The notes under the pieces were generated by a model, which was given only the letters and a program-made list of their open reading frames with translations, did no database searches and was not told the DNA's origin. Made by a program: the position numbers and the translations under genes. This document shows positions 43,879-54,136 of a stretch of 64,000 nucleotides of DNA, piece after piece. This DNA comes from Bifidobacterium longum subsp. infantis ATCC 15697 = JCM 1222 = DSM 20088 (GTDB taxonomy: Bacteria; Actinomycetota; Actinomycetes; Actinomycetales; Bifidobacteriaceae): the NCBI RefSeq assembly GCF_000269965.1, contig NC_017219.1, forward strand, positions 744,001-808,000, written 5' to 3'. Position 1 is the first letter of the stretch; each line of letters opens with the position of its first letter.

Positions 43879-44195
43879 GATGACCCCCAAGCCAATCGGT
43901 GGGTGGTCTCCATGTCTTGCGCGAGACTGGCCGAATACTGTGCGGTGCGACTGAGCCGCGATCGGAATAGATCGGCGGCTTTACCGGTCCACACGATGTT
44001 GCGGGAGCGGTTCACGGCCACCGCCGTCTGGTCCGATTGCGCCAGTGTGGCCGCACGCTGGACGGACACGAGGTCGCGACTACGCTGTACCGCCGCATGG
44101 CAAGGGCAAGTGCCGTAATCGAACGGCGTCACCGTATTGCCGGCAAAGCCGCCGGTGGGATCGATGGGTGCTGGGTTGCTGGTGTAGGTATTCAT
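43875..44195 (-). CDS. WXG100-like small protein
   Basis: A 106-residue, mostly helical protein from the ATG at 44195. Its motif WTGKAADLFRSRLSRTAQYSA (near residue 70) fits W-X-G followed by AA-x-x-F, as in WXG100 proteins, though the first 30 residues (proline- and glycine-rich, with CPC) are not typical. The gene overlaps the hydrolase gene by 4 nt, so both are made together and may bind each other. The ribosome site is poor (CTGGATAT); an ATG at 44222 is an alternative start. Confidence 0.6.
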   Translation of the reverse strand: MNTYTSNPAPIDPTGGFAGNTVTPFDYGTCPCHAAVQRSRDLVSVQRAATLAQSDQTAVAVNRSRNIVWTGKAADLFRSRLSRTAQYSASLAQDMETTHRLAWGSS

Positions 44196-44276
44196 ATATC
44201 CAGCTAAAAGGACAGGACTCATGCTTGTCCAGCCGGGACGACCAATGTGGTTCTAGCTTGCCGATTTTGGGCGAAG

Positions 44277-44317
44277 TTATTCACAAGTGTTGTGTATAGC
44301 CGTAACGATTATCCACA
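44277..44317. other. Two DnaA-box-like sequences
   Basis: TTATTCACA (44277-44285) and the consensus TTATCCACA (44309-44317) stand 32 bp apart, start to start, in the same direction. The 268-bp gap they occupy holds no gene. Confidence 0.35.
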
Positions 44318-44463
44318 AATAGCCTGTTTGGACATGCCTCGGATCAGCCATGGGCTATCGAAAATTGGACAAACGCCAAAGCCGACAGCCGAAACCGGGA
44401 AACAGCCGCGATAAAGCCATGACCCGTGAGGGTGTGAGAAAAAGAGCAACCGTGAACGATTGC

Positions 44464-45066
44464 TCACCACGGCTTGGTAGCCCCGGTACCCTTGTTCTGC
44501 GTCGCCTTCTGCTCGGATTGGGTGGTGTTCGACTGGGTATCGGTGGATTGCTGATTGGCCTTCATCAGCTCCTCGACCTGCTTCTTCTGCTCGTCGGTCA
44601 ACGCGCCGCCCTTTTTTGCATTGGATGAGGAACTCTCGGATTGCTGTGCCGACTGGGCTTGCCCGGAACCGGAACCGCTGTTCTGCGCCTCGGCCTGTTT
44701 CAGGGTGATCTTCGTCAGCTCGGAAGAAATCGAAGCATTGGTGTCGATGGCGTCCTTGACTTGCGGCAACAGAAGCGTGCGCATTCGCCCGGCCTCGGCG
44801 AATTGCGCATCGGTCTGCTGCTGTTGCGCCTTGAGCGTGTTGATATCAGTCGACTCGTCCTGAGCCGCTTTGATATTGGCGTTCAATGATGCGGTGGCCT
44901 GATTGAACGTAATCGAAGCGGACAGGTTTACTGACGCCACGCCGGCAACCAGCAGCAGCAATACGGCGCCACAAGCCAGGACGATACGTGCCCAAAGCGG
45001 GCATTTCGCCCGCATCCGAATATTCGCCGAGCCATCGTTCTCGTGGATTTCGTTACTGTTCCTCAC
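44464..45066 (-). CDS. Membrane-anchored hypothetical protein, last gene of the MoxR operon
   Basis: A 200-residue protein with one transmembrane helix (IVLACGAVLLLLVAGVASV, about 31-49) after a cytoplasmic start, then an extracellular coiled-coil-prone part and a low-complexity Ser/Gln/Thr tail (SGSGSGQAQSAQQSESSSS). The GTG at 45066 is chosen because AGGAGG stands 5 nt upstream and it overlaps the previous stop. Likely an envelope partner of the VWA proteins; function unknown. Confidence 0.75.
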   Translation of the reverse strand: MRNSNEIHENDGSANIRMRAKCPLWARIVLACGAVLLLLVAGVASVNLSASITFNQATASLNANIKAAQDESTDINTLKAQQQQTDAQFAEAGRMRTLLLPQVKDAIDTNASISSELTKITLKQAEAQNSGSGSGQAQSAQQSESSSSNAKKGGALTDEQKKQVEELMKANQQSTDTQSNTTQSEQKATQNKGTGATKPW

Positions 45067-46094
45067 AGCAGCCTCCTTGAGGTTGCGATCCATGCACCGA
45101 CTTCCATGGCAAGCAATATCGCCAACGTAATGGCCAACGGCCATACCACCGGCGTGGTGCGTGTGCGCTCCTTGACCGTGGTGGTCATGCGCCATTGCTT
45201 CGACGACCTGGCCGAAACCACATCCGCCAAAGTCTGTGAAGCGTTTACGGCCACATATGTGCCGCTGATCTCGTCGGCAATGTCTTTGAGGTTCTTCTCA
45301 TCCATCTTGGAGATGCCGGGTTCGCCGGTATCCGGGTCGATCACCCAGTGGTCCGTGGTATTGGAATCTCCGGCGCTGACGCCATCGGCGATGACGGGAA
45401 TCTTGCCGCCCTCGGTCGAGCCGACGCCCACGGTAAACCCATCATTGAGATACTGGCGCAGTGACGAGAACGTACGGCGCTTCACATTCGAGGTCTGTTC
45501 GCCATCAGTGATGAGGTACAGCACAATCGCATCATCCGGGTGCGCTTCACGAATCGACTTCGCGGTCAGCAGCAATTGATCGATCGGAGCATCCAGACTG
45601 GAGCCCGCCGACACGGATGTGGCTTCCACCGCCAACGTGTTGGCCCAATTATCGATGGCCGGCGCATCCGGGGTCAGCGGCACATCAAGCGTTCCCGAAG
45701 CACCGAACCGTAACGCCGCGAAACTGGCGTCCGGATAAGCGGCGGTCACATCATGCACGGCCTGACGTGCGGCATTGATGCGGGTAATGGTCTTCTCGGA
45801 CCCGTATGTGGCATCGGCCACCGCCATCGACCCGGTGGTATCCACCGCCACGATGACATCGGTGGCATTGATGGCCTGTGAGGTGGTAGACGATACCACG
45901 CTGGGAGTCAGTACCATCACCGCTACGATGAGCAGCATAAACGTACGACGTATGCAAGCCCACACGGTCTCGTCACTGGAAACACGGCGACGAACAAACA
46001 ATACGATTTCGAGAATGGCCAGTACGGCGAGCCCGGCCGCCAGCAGTCCGTCGGCGACCCAGCCCAAGGCGGGGGAGAAGGTGAATCCGTTCAT
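45063..46094 (-). CDS. VWA-domain membrane protein (BatA/BatB type), second copy
   Basis: A 343-residue protein: two N-terminal helices, a von Willebrand A domain outside the membrane and a C-terminal helix before TSRRLL. The metal-ion site is VDTTGSMAVAD (D-x-T-x-S variant) with YLITDGEQTS later. The start ATG overlaps the previous gene by 4 nt. These proteins act with MoxR ATPases in chaperone-like assembly or envelope stress; exact client unknown. Confidence 0.85.
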   Translation of the reverse strand: MNGFTFSPALGWVADGLLAAGLAVLAILEIVLFVRRRVSSDETVWACIRRTFMLLIVAVMVLTPSVVSSTTSQAINATDVIVAVDTTGSMAVADATYGSEKTITRINAARQAVHDVTAAYPDASFAALRFGASGTLDVPLTPDAPAIDNWANTLAVEATSVSAGSSLDAPIDQLLLTAKSIREAHPDDAIVLYLITDGEQTSNVKRRTFSSLRQYLNDGFTVGVGSTEGGKIPVIADGVSAGDSNTTDHWVIDPDTGEPGISKMDEKNLKDIADEISGTYVAVNASQTLADVVSARSSKQWRMTTTVKERTRTTPVVWPLAITLAILLAMEVGAWIATSRRLL

Positions 46095-47149
46095 CGCCTC
46101 AACCTCCATGCACATACGATCCAGATAATGAGTATCACGGCCAGAGCAAGCGTCCACAGACCGGGAGCGTCCACCATTGAGGATTTCGCCTTGTTCTCCA
46201 CATCCGTATCTCTACGCGACTGAATATCCCGTACCAGCTCATCTATTGACGCGCCATTCGATTGGGTGAGGAAGATGCCTCCATGCGACTCGATCGCGGA
46301 CTTCATATCCGTTGTGGTTTGGTCCGATTCACTGGCTTTCGGCCCGGAATACAGGCCGTCCACGGTGATTTTGGTCTGCTGGGTCAAGTCCAACGCTTCG
46401 GTCAGCGAATAGGTGGGTTTGCCCGACACGACGTTGTCGGTGGCCAGCACGATGGATGCCGCACGCTGACGGTCGGCATTCGCATGATTGGCTTCGCCAT
46501 AAGCGAAACCGGGGAGCATCGCCGCGCAAGACACCACGCCGTCGCCAATCAAGGAGGTGGCGTCCTTGCGGTTCTGCGTGCCTTCGAGCCAATTGGCGAT
46601 GTCCTGATATTCGGCATCGGACATCTTATCGACGTCATCCTGCGACTCGACGCCTTTCAGCGCCTTGCTGGCGGAGGTCAACTGTTTGGTGACCAGTTCG
46701 TAGTCGTCGGTCAGCGGGAACACCGTGCGTGAGGTCGAGTTGAAGATACTCAAACCGATACGTTCCCCCTCGAAATGCTTGACCAGTTCCAAATAGGTAT
46801 CGATGACCTCGCGATCATAGGGGAGCGTGGATCCCGACACATCCAGACACAGGACGATATCTCGGCTGGAAGCGCGTTCGTCACCGGCATCCACTTGGCT
46901 GGGGCGAGCCACCAGCACAATGGCCAGCGCCAGCGCAAGCACCAGCACGCTGATGGCGAGACGGCCCAAAGCGCGCCATTGACGGAACAGACGGGAAGCG
47001 TGCTCGGTATTGAGATCGTCGTCCATCGAGAATACAGGGGTGTCGTCGGCGGCGTTACGGCGGGCGAACACGACAATCAGCACGATAATCGCCAGCGCCG
47101 CCAAGACGCCGGCCAGAGCGGCCCAAGGCCAATGCCATGCCAGCATCAT
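46091..47149 (-). CDS. VWA-domain membrane protein (BatA/BatB type), first copy
   Basis: A 352-residue protein with helices at about 8-28 and 65-82, a VWA domain with intact MIDAS (CLDVSGSTLPYD; LATDNVVSG) and a C-terminal helix (TLALAVILIIWIVCAW). It overlaps both neighbours by 4 nt. Together with the second VWA protein it forms the extracellular pair of the MoxR system. The start at 47149 follows GGAAAGG; a longer reading lies in the upstream gene. Confidence 0.86.
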   Translation of the reverse strand: MMLAWHWPWAALAGVLAALAIIVLIVVFARRNAADDTPVFSMDDDLNTEHASRLFRQWRALGRLAISVLVLALALAIVLVARPSQVDAGDERASSRDIVLCLDVSGSTLPYDREVIDTYLELVKHFEGERIGLSIFNSTSRTVFPLTDDYELVTKQLTSASKALKGVESQDDVDKMSDAEYQDIANWLEGTQNRKDATSLIGDGVVSCAAMLPGFAYGEANHANADRQRAASIVLATDNVVSGKPTYSLTEALDLTQQTKITVDGLYSGPKASESDQTTTDMKSAIESHGGIFLTQSNGASIDELVRDIQSRRDTDVENKAKSSMVDAPGLWTLALAVILIIWIVCAWRLRR

Positions 47150-47700
47150 GAACGCCACCTTTCCACCAGATTCGCCACCCACTCGGCGGCCTGCTGCACG
47201 CTGGTCGTCTGGGCGATTCGGTTGCGGGCATCATCGGCAAATTCCGGTGGATACAACGCGCTAATGGTCTGCTTCAATGCGTCCAATCCTTGGCGATTCG
47301 CGGGCGTGCGATTCAGGTACGCCAAATCGGTCAGCGTACTGGAACTAAGCTCCCTGCCTGATGCGGCACCGGCGAAATCACGGGCGATGACGGCCAATTC
47401 GACGAAAGCCTCATGCCGGGGCAGTGTTCCGGATTCATGACGGGCCACCACATCGTCGATGCGGGCACGCCACTCGGCCTTGGAGCTGGCATTGCTATGA
47501 GCGCCACGCGCACGGTCGCTGTTCCGAGGTTTGCGTGCGGGGCGAGCCAGCATGATGATCAACGCGATCAGACCTACCGCCAGCAACAGGCATGCGACGA
47601 TGGCCATCACCAGGGGAGTGGTCAAGGCCAACGACTCCACGGGCCTGAGATCGCCGGGATCAGTGGCGAGCGGGATGATGGGGAACATGCTGTGCATCAT
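47146..47700 (-). CDS. Single-helix membrane protein of the MoxR/VWA operon (DUF4381-like)
   Basis: A 184-residue protein: a short outside start, one transmembrane helix (TTPLVMAIVACLLLAVGLIALIIML split over about 27-52), then a cytoplasmic domain with helical repeats (AFVELAVIARDFAG; LTDLAYLNRTPANRQGLDALKQTI). Position between DUF58 and VWA genes is where DUF4381-type proteins occur. Overlaps both neighbours by 4 nt. Function unknown. Confidence 0.72.
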   Translation of the reverse strand: MMHSMFPIIPLATDPGDLRPVESLALTTPLVMAIVACLLLAVGLIALIIMLARPARKPRNSDRARGAHSNASSKAEWRARIDDVVARHESGTLPRHEAFVELAVIARDFAGAASGRELSSSTLTDLAYLNRTPANRQGLDALKQTISALYPPEFADDARNRIAQTTSVQQAAEWVANLVERWRS

Positions 47701-48647
47701 AGATCACCCGCCAAAGTCAGTCCGACCAGTTCGGGTGCAGTGCCCAGTCTATTGCGTGTGGTGCGGGCCAATGCCCGGGACACCAGGGCGACGAAACGAT
47801 CGAACATGGATTCGCTGGACGCGGCTCGAATGATATGGGAACCGGCACGGGTGAGCTCCTGTTCCAAAGCCGCGGCCATATACGCGCGATGAGTATCGAC
47901 CTCGGCCGCTGCCTTGGCGTTGCACAGGAATGCCGGCACACGCCGTGCACTCAAGCCATCGGTGGGAGCGTGACGGGATGAGACGGCCTTGAACGGATTC
48001 ATCGTCGCCACATCGATCAGCACCATCGGATGGGTGCGGGTAATACGACGGATCGTGGTGATATGCCGCTCCTCCATCGCATGCTCATCGGTGGCCAATA
48101 CGATCAATGCCTCGCGATCCTTGATACGGCGCGCATATTCCAGCAGTGCGTCGATATTACGGTGATGATCCCAATCACGGTCAAGCGCCTTGTCCAGCGT
48201 GCGTTCGAACTGTGCGAACCCACCGTTGAACGGCACGCGGGTGATGCTGGACTCATCGCCGAACACCAGCGAAATATCGTCCGACCGGCGCAATGACAGG
48301 GCGGCGAACATTCGCAGCGCATTGGCGGCAACCTGCCATGCGCGTTCTCCGGAAGGGCATACGCCAGTCATCTCCAGGCCAACGTCCATCAGCAACCAGA
48401 CCCGTGACGTCGACAGGCGCTCGCGCTCGACCACCATGGGGCGGCCTTGGCGGGCGCTGGTCTTCCAATCGATAAGACGGGATTCGTCACCTGGCTCATA
48501 GGCATGCACATCCATCGCATCGCCGCTGCCGCCACGACGCCCGGATGCGTGTTCGCCCTCCAGCACGCCCAAAGCCTTCCTTACTGTAGGCAGGCTCAGC
48601 TGAGTGCCAAGGGCCTCGATCTTCTTGCGAACGGAATCGGAACTCAC
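47697..48647 (-). CDS. DUF58-domain protein
   Basis: A 316-residue soluble protein with the DUF58 signature YEPGDESRLIDWKTSARQG near residue 50 and a degenerate VWA-like fold (VWLLMDVGLEM). It links the MoxR ATPase to the VWA partners in such operons. No membrane helix, while many relatives carry two N-terminal ones. Overlaps moxR by 4 nt. Confidence 0.88.
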   Translation of the reverse strand: MSSDSVRKKIEALGTQLSLPTVRKALGVLEGEHASGRRGGSGDAMDVHAYEPGDESRLIDWKTSARQGRPMVVERERLSTSRVWLLMDVGLEMTGVCPSGERAWQVAANALRMFAALSLRRSDDISLVFGDESSITRVPFNGGFAQFERTLDKALDRDWDHHRNIDALLEYARRIKDREALIVLATDEHAMEERHITTIRRITRTHPMVLIDVATMNPFKAVSSRHAPTDGLSARRVPAFLCNAKAAAEVDTHRAYMAAALEQELTRAGSHIIRAASSESMFDRFVALVSRALARTTRNRLGTAPELVGLTLAGDL

Positions 48648-49723
48648 GGAACAGGAACCGTTTCGACGATCTTGTCGGCGATCTGATCGCTGACCACGCC
48701 ATCGGCCAGTGCCTCGAACGTCAGCATAATACGGTGGCGCAGCACCTCATGAGCGAACGCCTTGAGATCCTCGGGCACCACATAGTCGCGCCCGGACAGC
48801 AATGCCTTCGCCTGGCCGATGCGGGTCAAGGCGATGGTGGCGCGCGGCGAGGCACCCAAACGCACCAAGGATGACAGTCCCTTGATGGGGCGGGAGCCGG
48901 CACCTCGTGACGTGGCGGTGATATCGACCGCATAACGCATGATCGCGTCGGAAACATGCACGCGGCGTGCCGCCTTGCGCAAAAAATCAACGTCGGACAC
49001 GGAAATGCGTTCGCCGGTGATGGTGTCGGGACCGATCATGTCGGAGCCACGGCGGGTGAGCATGGCCAGCATCCGAGCCTCTTCGTCGGGCGAAGGATAG
49101 GTCATGACGGCCTTCATCATGAAACGATCCATCTGGGCTTCGGGCAGGTTGAACGTGCCCTCCTCCTCAATCGGATTCTCGGTGGCGATCACCATGAACG
49201 GCTTGGGCAAGGCGATACGCTGCCCGCCGACGGTCGTGGCACCCTCGGCCATGGCCTCAAGCATGGCGGACTGGGTTTTGGCATTCGAGCGGTTGATCTC
49301 GTCCAGCAGTACGAAATTGGCGTGAATCGGGCCGATCTGCGTGGTGAACTTCTGCGACGCAAAATCGAAGACCTGCGTGCCCACCAGATCGGATGGCATG
49401 AGATCAGGAGTGCACTGCACGCGTTTGAACGAGCCGGATACGCAGGTGGCTAGTGTCTGGGCGGCCGTGGTCTTGGCCAAGCCCGGCACGGATTCGATAA
49501 GAATATGCCCGCCGGCCACCAAGGTCACGATAAGCGATTCGCGCAGATTATCCTGACCCACCAGTGTCTGGGCGAATCTCGCCCGAATGATGTCGGCCAG
49601 GATACGTGCGCGCTTGGCGTCATCGGCACCCAGCTGAGCCGACACGCCGGGCGCGGGAACGGTGACCGGTCGTGCGGCGGTGGTCTGCGAAGGTATGTTC
49701 GGTTGCGTGGGGAACAAAGTCAT
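48644..49723 (-). CDS. MoxR-family AAA+ ATPase
   Basis: A 359-residue AAA+ ATPase, first gene of the six-gene operon. Walker A is ESVPGLAKTT (near 80), Walker B FVLLDEINRSNAKTQ, sensor 1 VIATENPIEEEGTF, and the MoxR insert LPEAQMDRFMM. It likely remodels or activates client proteins together with DUF58 and VWA partners. The ATG at 49723 has GGGGA before it; upstream in-frame codons overlap the promoter. Confidence 0.92.
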   Translation of the reverse strand: MTLFPTQPNIPSQTTAARPVTVPAPGVSAQLGADDAKRARILADIIRARFAQTLVGQDNLRESLIVTLVAGGHILIESVPGLAKTTAAQTLATCVSGSFKRVQCTPDLMPSDLVGTQVFDFASQKFTTQIGPIHANFVLLDEINRSNAKTQSAMLEAMAEGATTVGGQRIALPKPFMVIATENPIEEEGTFNLPEAQMDRFMMKAVMTYPSPDEEARMLAMLTRRGSDMIGPDTITGERISVSDVDFLRKAARRVHVSDAIMRYAVDITATSRGAGSRPIKGLSSLVRLGASPRATIALTRIGQAKALLSGRDYVVPEDLKAFAHEVLRHRIMLTFEALADGVVSDQIADKIVETVPVP

Positions 49724-49761
49724 GTCCCCACTGTAACTACTTACAATGACTGTTGGTCTGT

Positions 49762-50451
49762 CTAAAGAGTCCAATCCACCGGTTCGGCACCCATGGTGAC
49801 TAGGGCTTGATTGGCTCTGGAGAATGGTTTGGAGCCGAAGAATCCGCGGGAAGCGGACAGCGGACTCGGGTGAGGCGATTTGATAATGAAGGCATTGGTC
49901 AGCAATGGCTCGAGGCTTTGCGCATTACGCCCCCAGAGAATCGCCACCAGCGGCTTGGGCTTGCCATCGGCGTCCGTGCGCGCGTTCAACGCACGAATCG
50001 CGGCCTCGGTGACTTCCTCCCAGCCTTTGCCCTGATGCGAATTCGGCCGCCCGACGCCGACGGTCAGACATCTGTTGAGCAACATCACCCCACGTTCCGT
50101 CCACGGTGTCAGATCGCCATTGGTGGGCATGGGCGCCCCAAGGTCGTCAACCAATTCCTTATAAATATTGACCAGGCTTTTCGGCAGCGGGTGAACATTC
50201 GGCGCCACGCAGAAGCTCAAGCCCACCGGGTGACCCGGGGTCGGGTAGGGGTCCTGGCCGACAATCAGCACCTTGATGGAATCGAACGGGATGGTGAACG
50301 CGCGCAGAATATTGTGGCTTGCCGGCAGCCACGGGCGTCCGGCGGCGTTTTCCGCACGAAGAAAATCGCCCATATGGTGGATGGTGGGCTCCACGTCGGC
50401 CAAGGCATGGGCCCACCCCGGCTCTACCAGTTCGCTCAATGGTTTGATCAT
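49762..50451 (-). CDS. ung: Uracil-DNA glycosylase
   Basis: A 229-residue family 1 glycosylase that removes uracil from DNA. The water-activating motif is GQDPYP (Asp67), the uracil-binding segment GLSFCV, and the DNA-intercalation loop HPSPLSA near residue 195. Full length. It lies 38 bp upstream of moxR on the same strand, so it may contribute to that transcript. Confidence 0.96.
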   Translation of the reverse strand: MIKPLSELVEPGWAHALADVEPTIHHMGDFLRAENAAGRPWLPASHNILRAFTIPFDSIKVLIVGQDPYPTPGHPVGLSFCVAPNVHPLPKSLVNIYKELVDDLGAPMPTNGDLTPWTERGVMLLNRCLTVGVGRPNSHQGKGWEEVTEAAIRALNARTDADGKPKPLVAILWGRNAQSLEPLLTNAFIIKSPHPSPLSASRGFFGSKPFSRANQALVTMGAEPVDWTL

Positions 50452-50566
50452 GACTCACCACTGTAGTCAAACGTGCATATCCGGTGCACGGGGCGTGGTG
50501 TGGTGGACTGATGAGTTGTTTGCCGATTACACTCATGGGTAGTTTTGACAGGAAGAAAGGGCGATT

Positions 50567-51250
50567 ATGGCACGCGACACGATGACCTACGAATCCTATG
50601 AACCGGATTCCTTCGACAATCCTCCGAAGGGGCCGGTGGGAGTTCACCGTGGCGCTCGTTCGGTAGTGGCCCGCCTCTGCCCGTTCATCGTCGTTATTCT
50701 GGTGGCCGCACTGTGCGGTGTCGGGGCCTGGGCATGGATTTCCGGGGGATACAAGAATGTAATAGGAGGATCGTCCCAGACGGCGACCACGTCCAAGTCC
50801 GATTCGTCCAGCAAGGCTGAGACCAAGAACAGCACCAAGGATGATTCCTCGTCCACTTCGGCCGATTCGTCCAAGGACTCGACTTCGGATTCGGCAAAGT
50901 CCGATACCGACAGTGACACGACATCCTCGAATGAGAATCAAAACTCCGATCAGCAGTCTCAGCAGTCCGGAGCCACCGCGACTGTGAATAAGGCCACGCA
51001 GGTGCGTGTGGTCAACGCCACAGGAATCCAAGGATATGCAGGTCAGCAGGCCGATGTGCTGCAGACCGCCGGTTACACCAGCGTCGAGGCGACCAATCCG
51101 CGCGGCACATTGCCGGCTTCTTCCGTGGTATGGTATCAGAATGAAGCCGATAAAGCCACCGCCGAAGATGTGGCGACCACGCTTGGCATTTCGGCTGTGG
51201 AGCAGGTGCAAGGACTCGCCGTTCCCATTACGGTGGTGCTGCTCAACTAG
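50567..51250 (+). CDS. LytR C-terminal-domain protein, membrane anchored
   Basis: A 227-residue protein: cytoplasmic start, one transmembrane helix (about 42-62), a 70-residue linker of almost only Ser, Asp, Lys and Thr, and a C-terminal LytR_C domain (VRVVNATGIQGYAGQQADVLQTAGY...VVWYQNEADKATAEDVATTL). Only this domain, without the LCP catalytic part, is present. It probably sits in the cell wall; the partner is unknown. GGAAGAAAGGG precedes the ATG. Confidence 0.82.
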   Translation: MARDTMTYESYEPDSFDNPPKGPVGVHRGARSVVARLCPFIVVILVAALCGVGAWAWISGGYKNVIGGSSQTATTSKSDSSSKAETKNSTKDDSSSTSADSSKDSTSDSAKSDTDSDTTSSNENQNSDQQSQQSGATATVNKATQVRVVNATGIQGYAGQQADVLQTAGYTSVEATNPRGTLPASSVVWYQNEADKATAEDVATTLGISAVEQVQGLAVPITVVLLN

Positions 51251-51349
51251 CGTTGTTGATGCGCCCCTTATATCGGCGTGAAATACATCGAAAACTGTGA
51301 GCGTTCTCGCGTCTATGGAATAATTCGTACCGAAAATGTGCCGCTGCGG

Positions 51350-51378
51350 TTGGGATTGTTCCCTCGTCGCTGTACAAT
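51350..51378 (+). promoter_or_regulatory. Promoter of the cold shock gene
   Basis: -35 TTGGGA (51350-51355), 17-bp spacer, -10 TACAAT (51373-51378). Transcription from here gives a leader of about 95 nt. Confidence 0.6.
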
Positions 51379-51425
51379 CGTCATCTAGTCGCGAGGTAGG
51401 GGGAGCGCGATGAGGTTCTTTTTAC

Positions 51426-51463
51426 GTTCCCTATAGGTTTTGTGTCGCGACGCCTAAGGGAAC
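51426..51463 (+). promoter_or_regulatory. Leader hairpin before the cold shock gene
   Basis: GTTCCCT (51426-51432) pairs with AGGGAAC (51457-51463) and TAGG with CCTA inside, closing a 15-nt loop. The ribosome site AAAGGAAAG follows directly at 51464-51472, so folding could tune translation with temperature. Confidence 0.55.
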
Positions 51464-51479
51464 AAAGGAAAGACCAGAT

Positions 51480-51719
51480 ATGGCACAAGGTACCGTGAAG
51501 TTCTTCCTTGCCAAGAAGGGGTTCGGGTTTATCCAGCCGGACGACGGCGGCGAGGACGTTTTCGTGCACTACGCGGAAATCAAGGACGACGGCAGCACCA
51601 ATAAGTTCAAGATGCTGTACGAAGGCGATCGCGTGGAGTATACGCCCGCTTCGTCCGGCAAAGGCACGCAGGCAAAGGATGTTGTCAAGCTGTCTTCGGG
51701 TGAAGCCCGCTCCGAGTGA
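51480..51719 (+). CDS. Cold shock protein
   Basis: A 79-residue OB-fold RNA chaperone. RNP1 is KGFGFIQP and RNP2 is DVFVHYAEI; the N-terminus MAQGTVKFFLAKKG replaces the usual FNxEKG by FLAKKG. It melts RNA structures at low temperature. Single gene with long structured leader and its own terminator. Confidence 0.93.
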   Translation: MAQGTVKFFLAKKGFGFIQPDDGGEDVFVHYAEIKDDGSTNKFKMLYEGDRVEYTPASSGKGTQAKDVVKLSSGEARSE

Positions 51720-51749
51720 GCAACACGCACGCAAGGATGTGCATTGAAG

Positions 51750-51780
51750 GCCCTGACCGTTTCGACGGTTGGGGCTTTTT
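51750..51780 (+). terminator. Terminator of the cold shock gene
   Basis: GCCCTGACCGT (51750-51760) pairs over all 11 positions (two G-U) with 51765-51775 around a TTCG tetraloop, then five T. Confidence 0.9.
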
Positions 51781-51811
51781 CATGCCCAAAGCGCAATCGC
51801 CGCCGATGATG

Positions 51812-51838
51812 TTGGCACTCGGCGGTCGCGAGTGCTAA
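51812..51838. promoter_or_regulatory. CIRCE element 1 (HrcA operator)
   Basis: TTGGCACTC, 9 nt, GAGTGCTAA: one mismatch to the CIRCE consensus. HrcA binding here represses groEL until heat shock. Confidence 0.88.
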
Positions 51839-51846
51839 TGTCTGGG

Positions 51847-51873
51847 TTAGCACTCGGAGGTCGAGAGTGATAA
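51847..51873. promoter_or_regulatory. CIRCE element 2 (HrcA operator)
   Basis: TTAGCACTC, 9 nt, GAGTGATAA: one mismatch. It starts 8 bp after the end of the first element. Confidence 0.88.
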
Positions 51874-51884
51874 TCGACAGCTGA

Positions 51885-53582
<1,698 letters not shown>

Positions 53583-53612
53583 TCCGCAAACGATCGCTAG
53601 CTGATTGAGCTG

Positions 53613-53643
53613 AAAGGGGATTCCTTCGGGAGTCCCCTTTTTT
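53613..53643 (+). terminator. Terminator of groEL
   Basis: AAAGGGGA (53613-53620) and the complementary TCCCCTTT (to 53640) form the stem, with an inner TTCC/GGGA pairing; a T-run follows. Confidence 0.9.
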
Positions 53644-53771
53644 GTATTCTGGTTCCCCTCTTTGAGGGGAGCTGTCGAACGCAGTGCGACTGAGTGGGGA
53701 GCTACGGTGTAGGGATACTCCCCTCAGTCTCGCTTCACGATCCAGCTCACCTCCGGGGGAGAGCCAAGAAA

Positions 53772-54062
53772 CTAGCTGGCAAACAGGCGCGAAGCTTGGA
53801 TTTCGGCGTCAGCGTACACGGTGGAGGCTTGCGTCAGCGAGCGTTGGATGGACTCGAGTGAGGCCTCCATCTGCTGTTGGGCCGCACGCCACTGTTCGGC
53901 TACCGCGGTGAACTGGGTGGCCGCCGAACCTCGCCATGCGTCCTGCAAGGCATTGAGATTGGTGTACATGCCGCCCACGGCCTGCCTGATTTGCGAGATC
54001 GAAGTGGCCACTGCGGCCGAGGATGATTGGATTCGCTCGGAATCTACCTGATATTGGGGCAT
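53772..54062 (-). CDS. WXG100 family protein (EsxA-like)
   Basis: A 96-residue helical hairpin protein with the turn motif DAWRGSAATQF (W-R-G at about 43-45), an N-terminal helix MPQYQVDSERIQSSSAAVATSIS and a C-terminal helix. WXG100 proteins are exported by type VII secretion, usually as pairs. Here it is alone: no partner, no EccC-type ATPase within the window. AAAAGGAGCAACG precedes the ATG. Convergent neighbour of groEL. Confidence 0.88.
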   Translation of the reverse strand: MPQYQVDSERIQSSSAAVATSISQIRQAVGGMYTNLNALQDAWRGSAATQFTAVAEQWRAAQQQMEASLESIQRSLTQASTVYADAEIQASRLFAS

Positions 54063-54136
54063 CGTTGCTCCTTTTCTAGAGGGTTAATGGTATGTATGGC
54101 GGCCGCTTGCCAATACCGGCCGCTAAGGTGGAGGAT

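Noticed and set aside
50159..51211. Minus-strand frame of 350 codons covering ung start and the LytR_C gene
   Set aside because: It crosses two genes and a promoter, and its sequence is the shadow of a Ser/Asp/Lys-rich linker.
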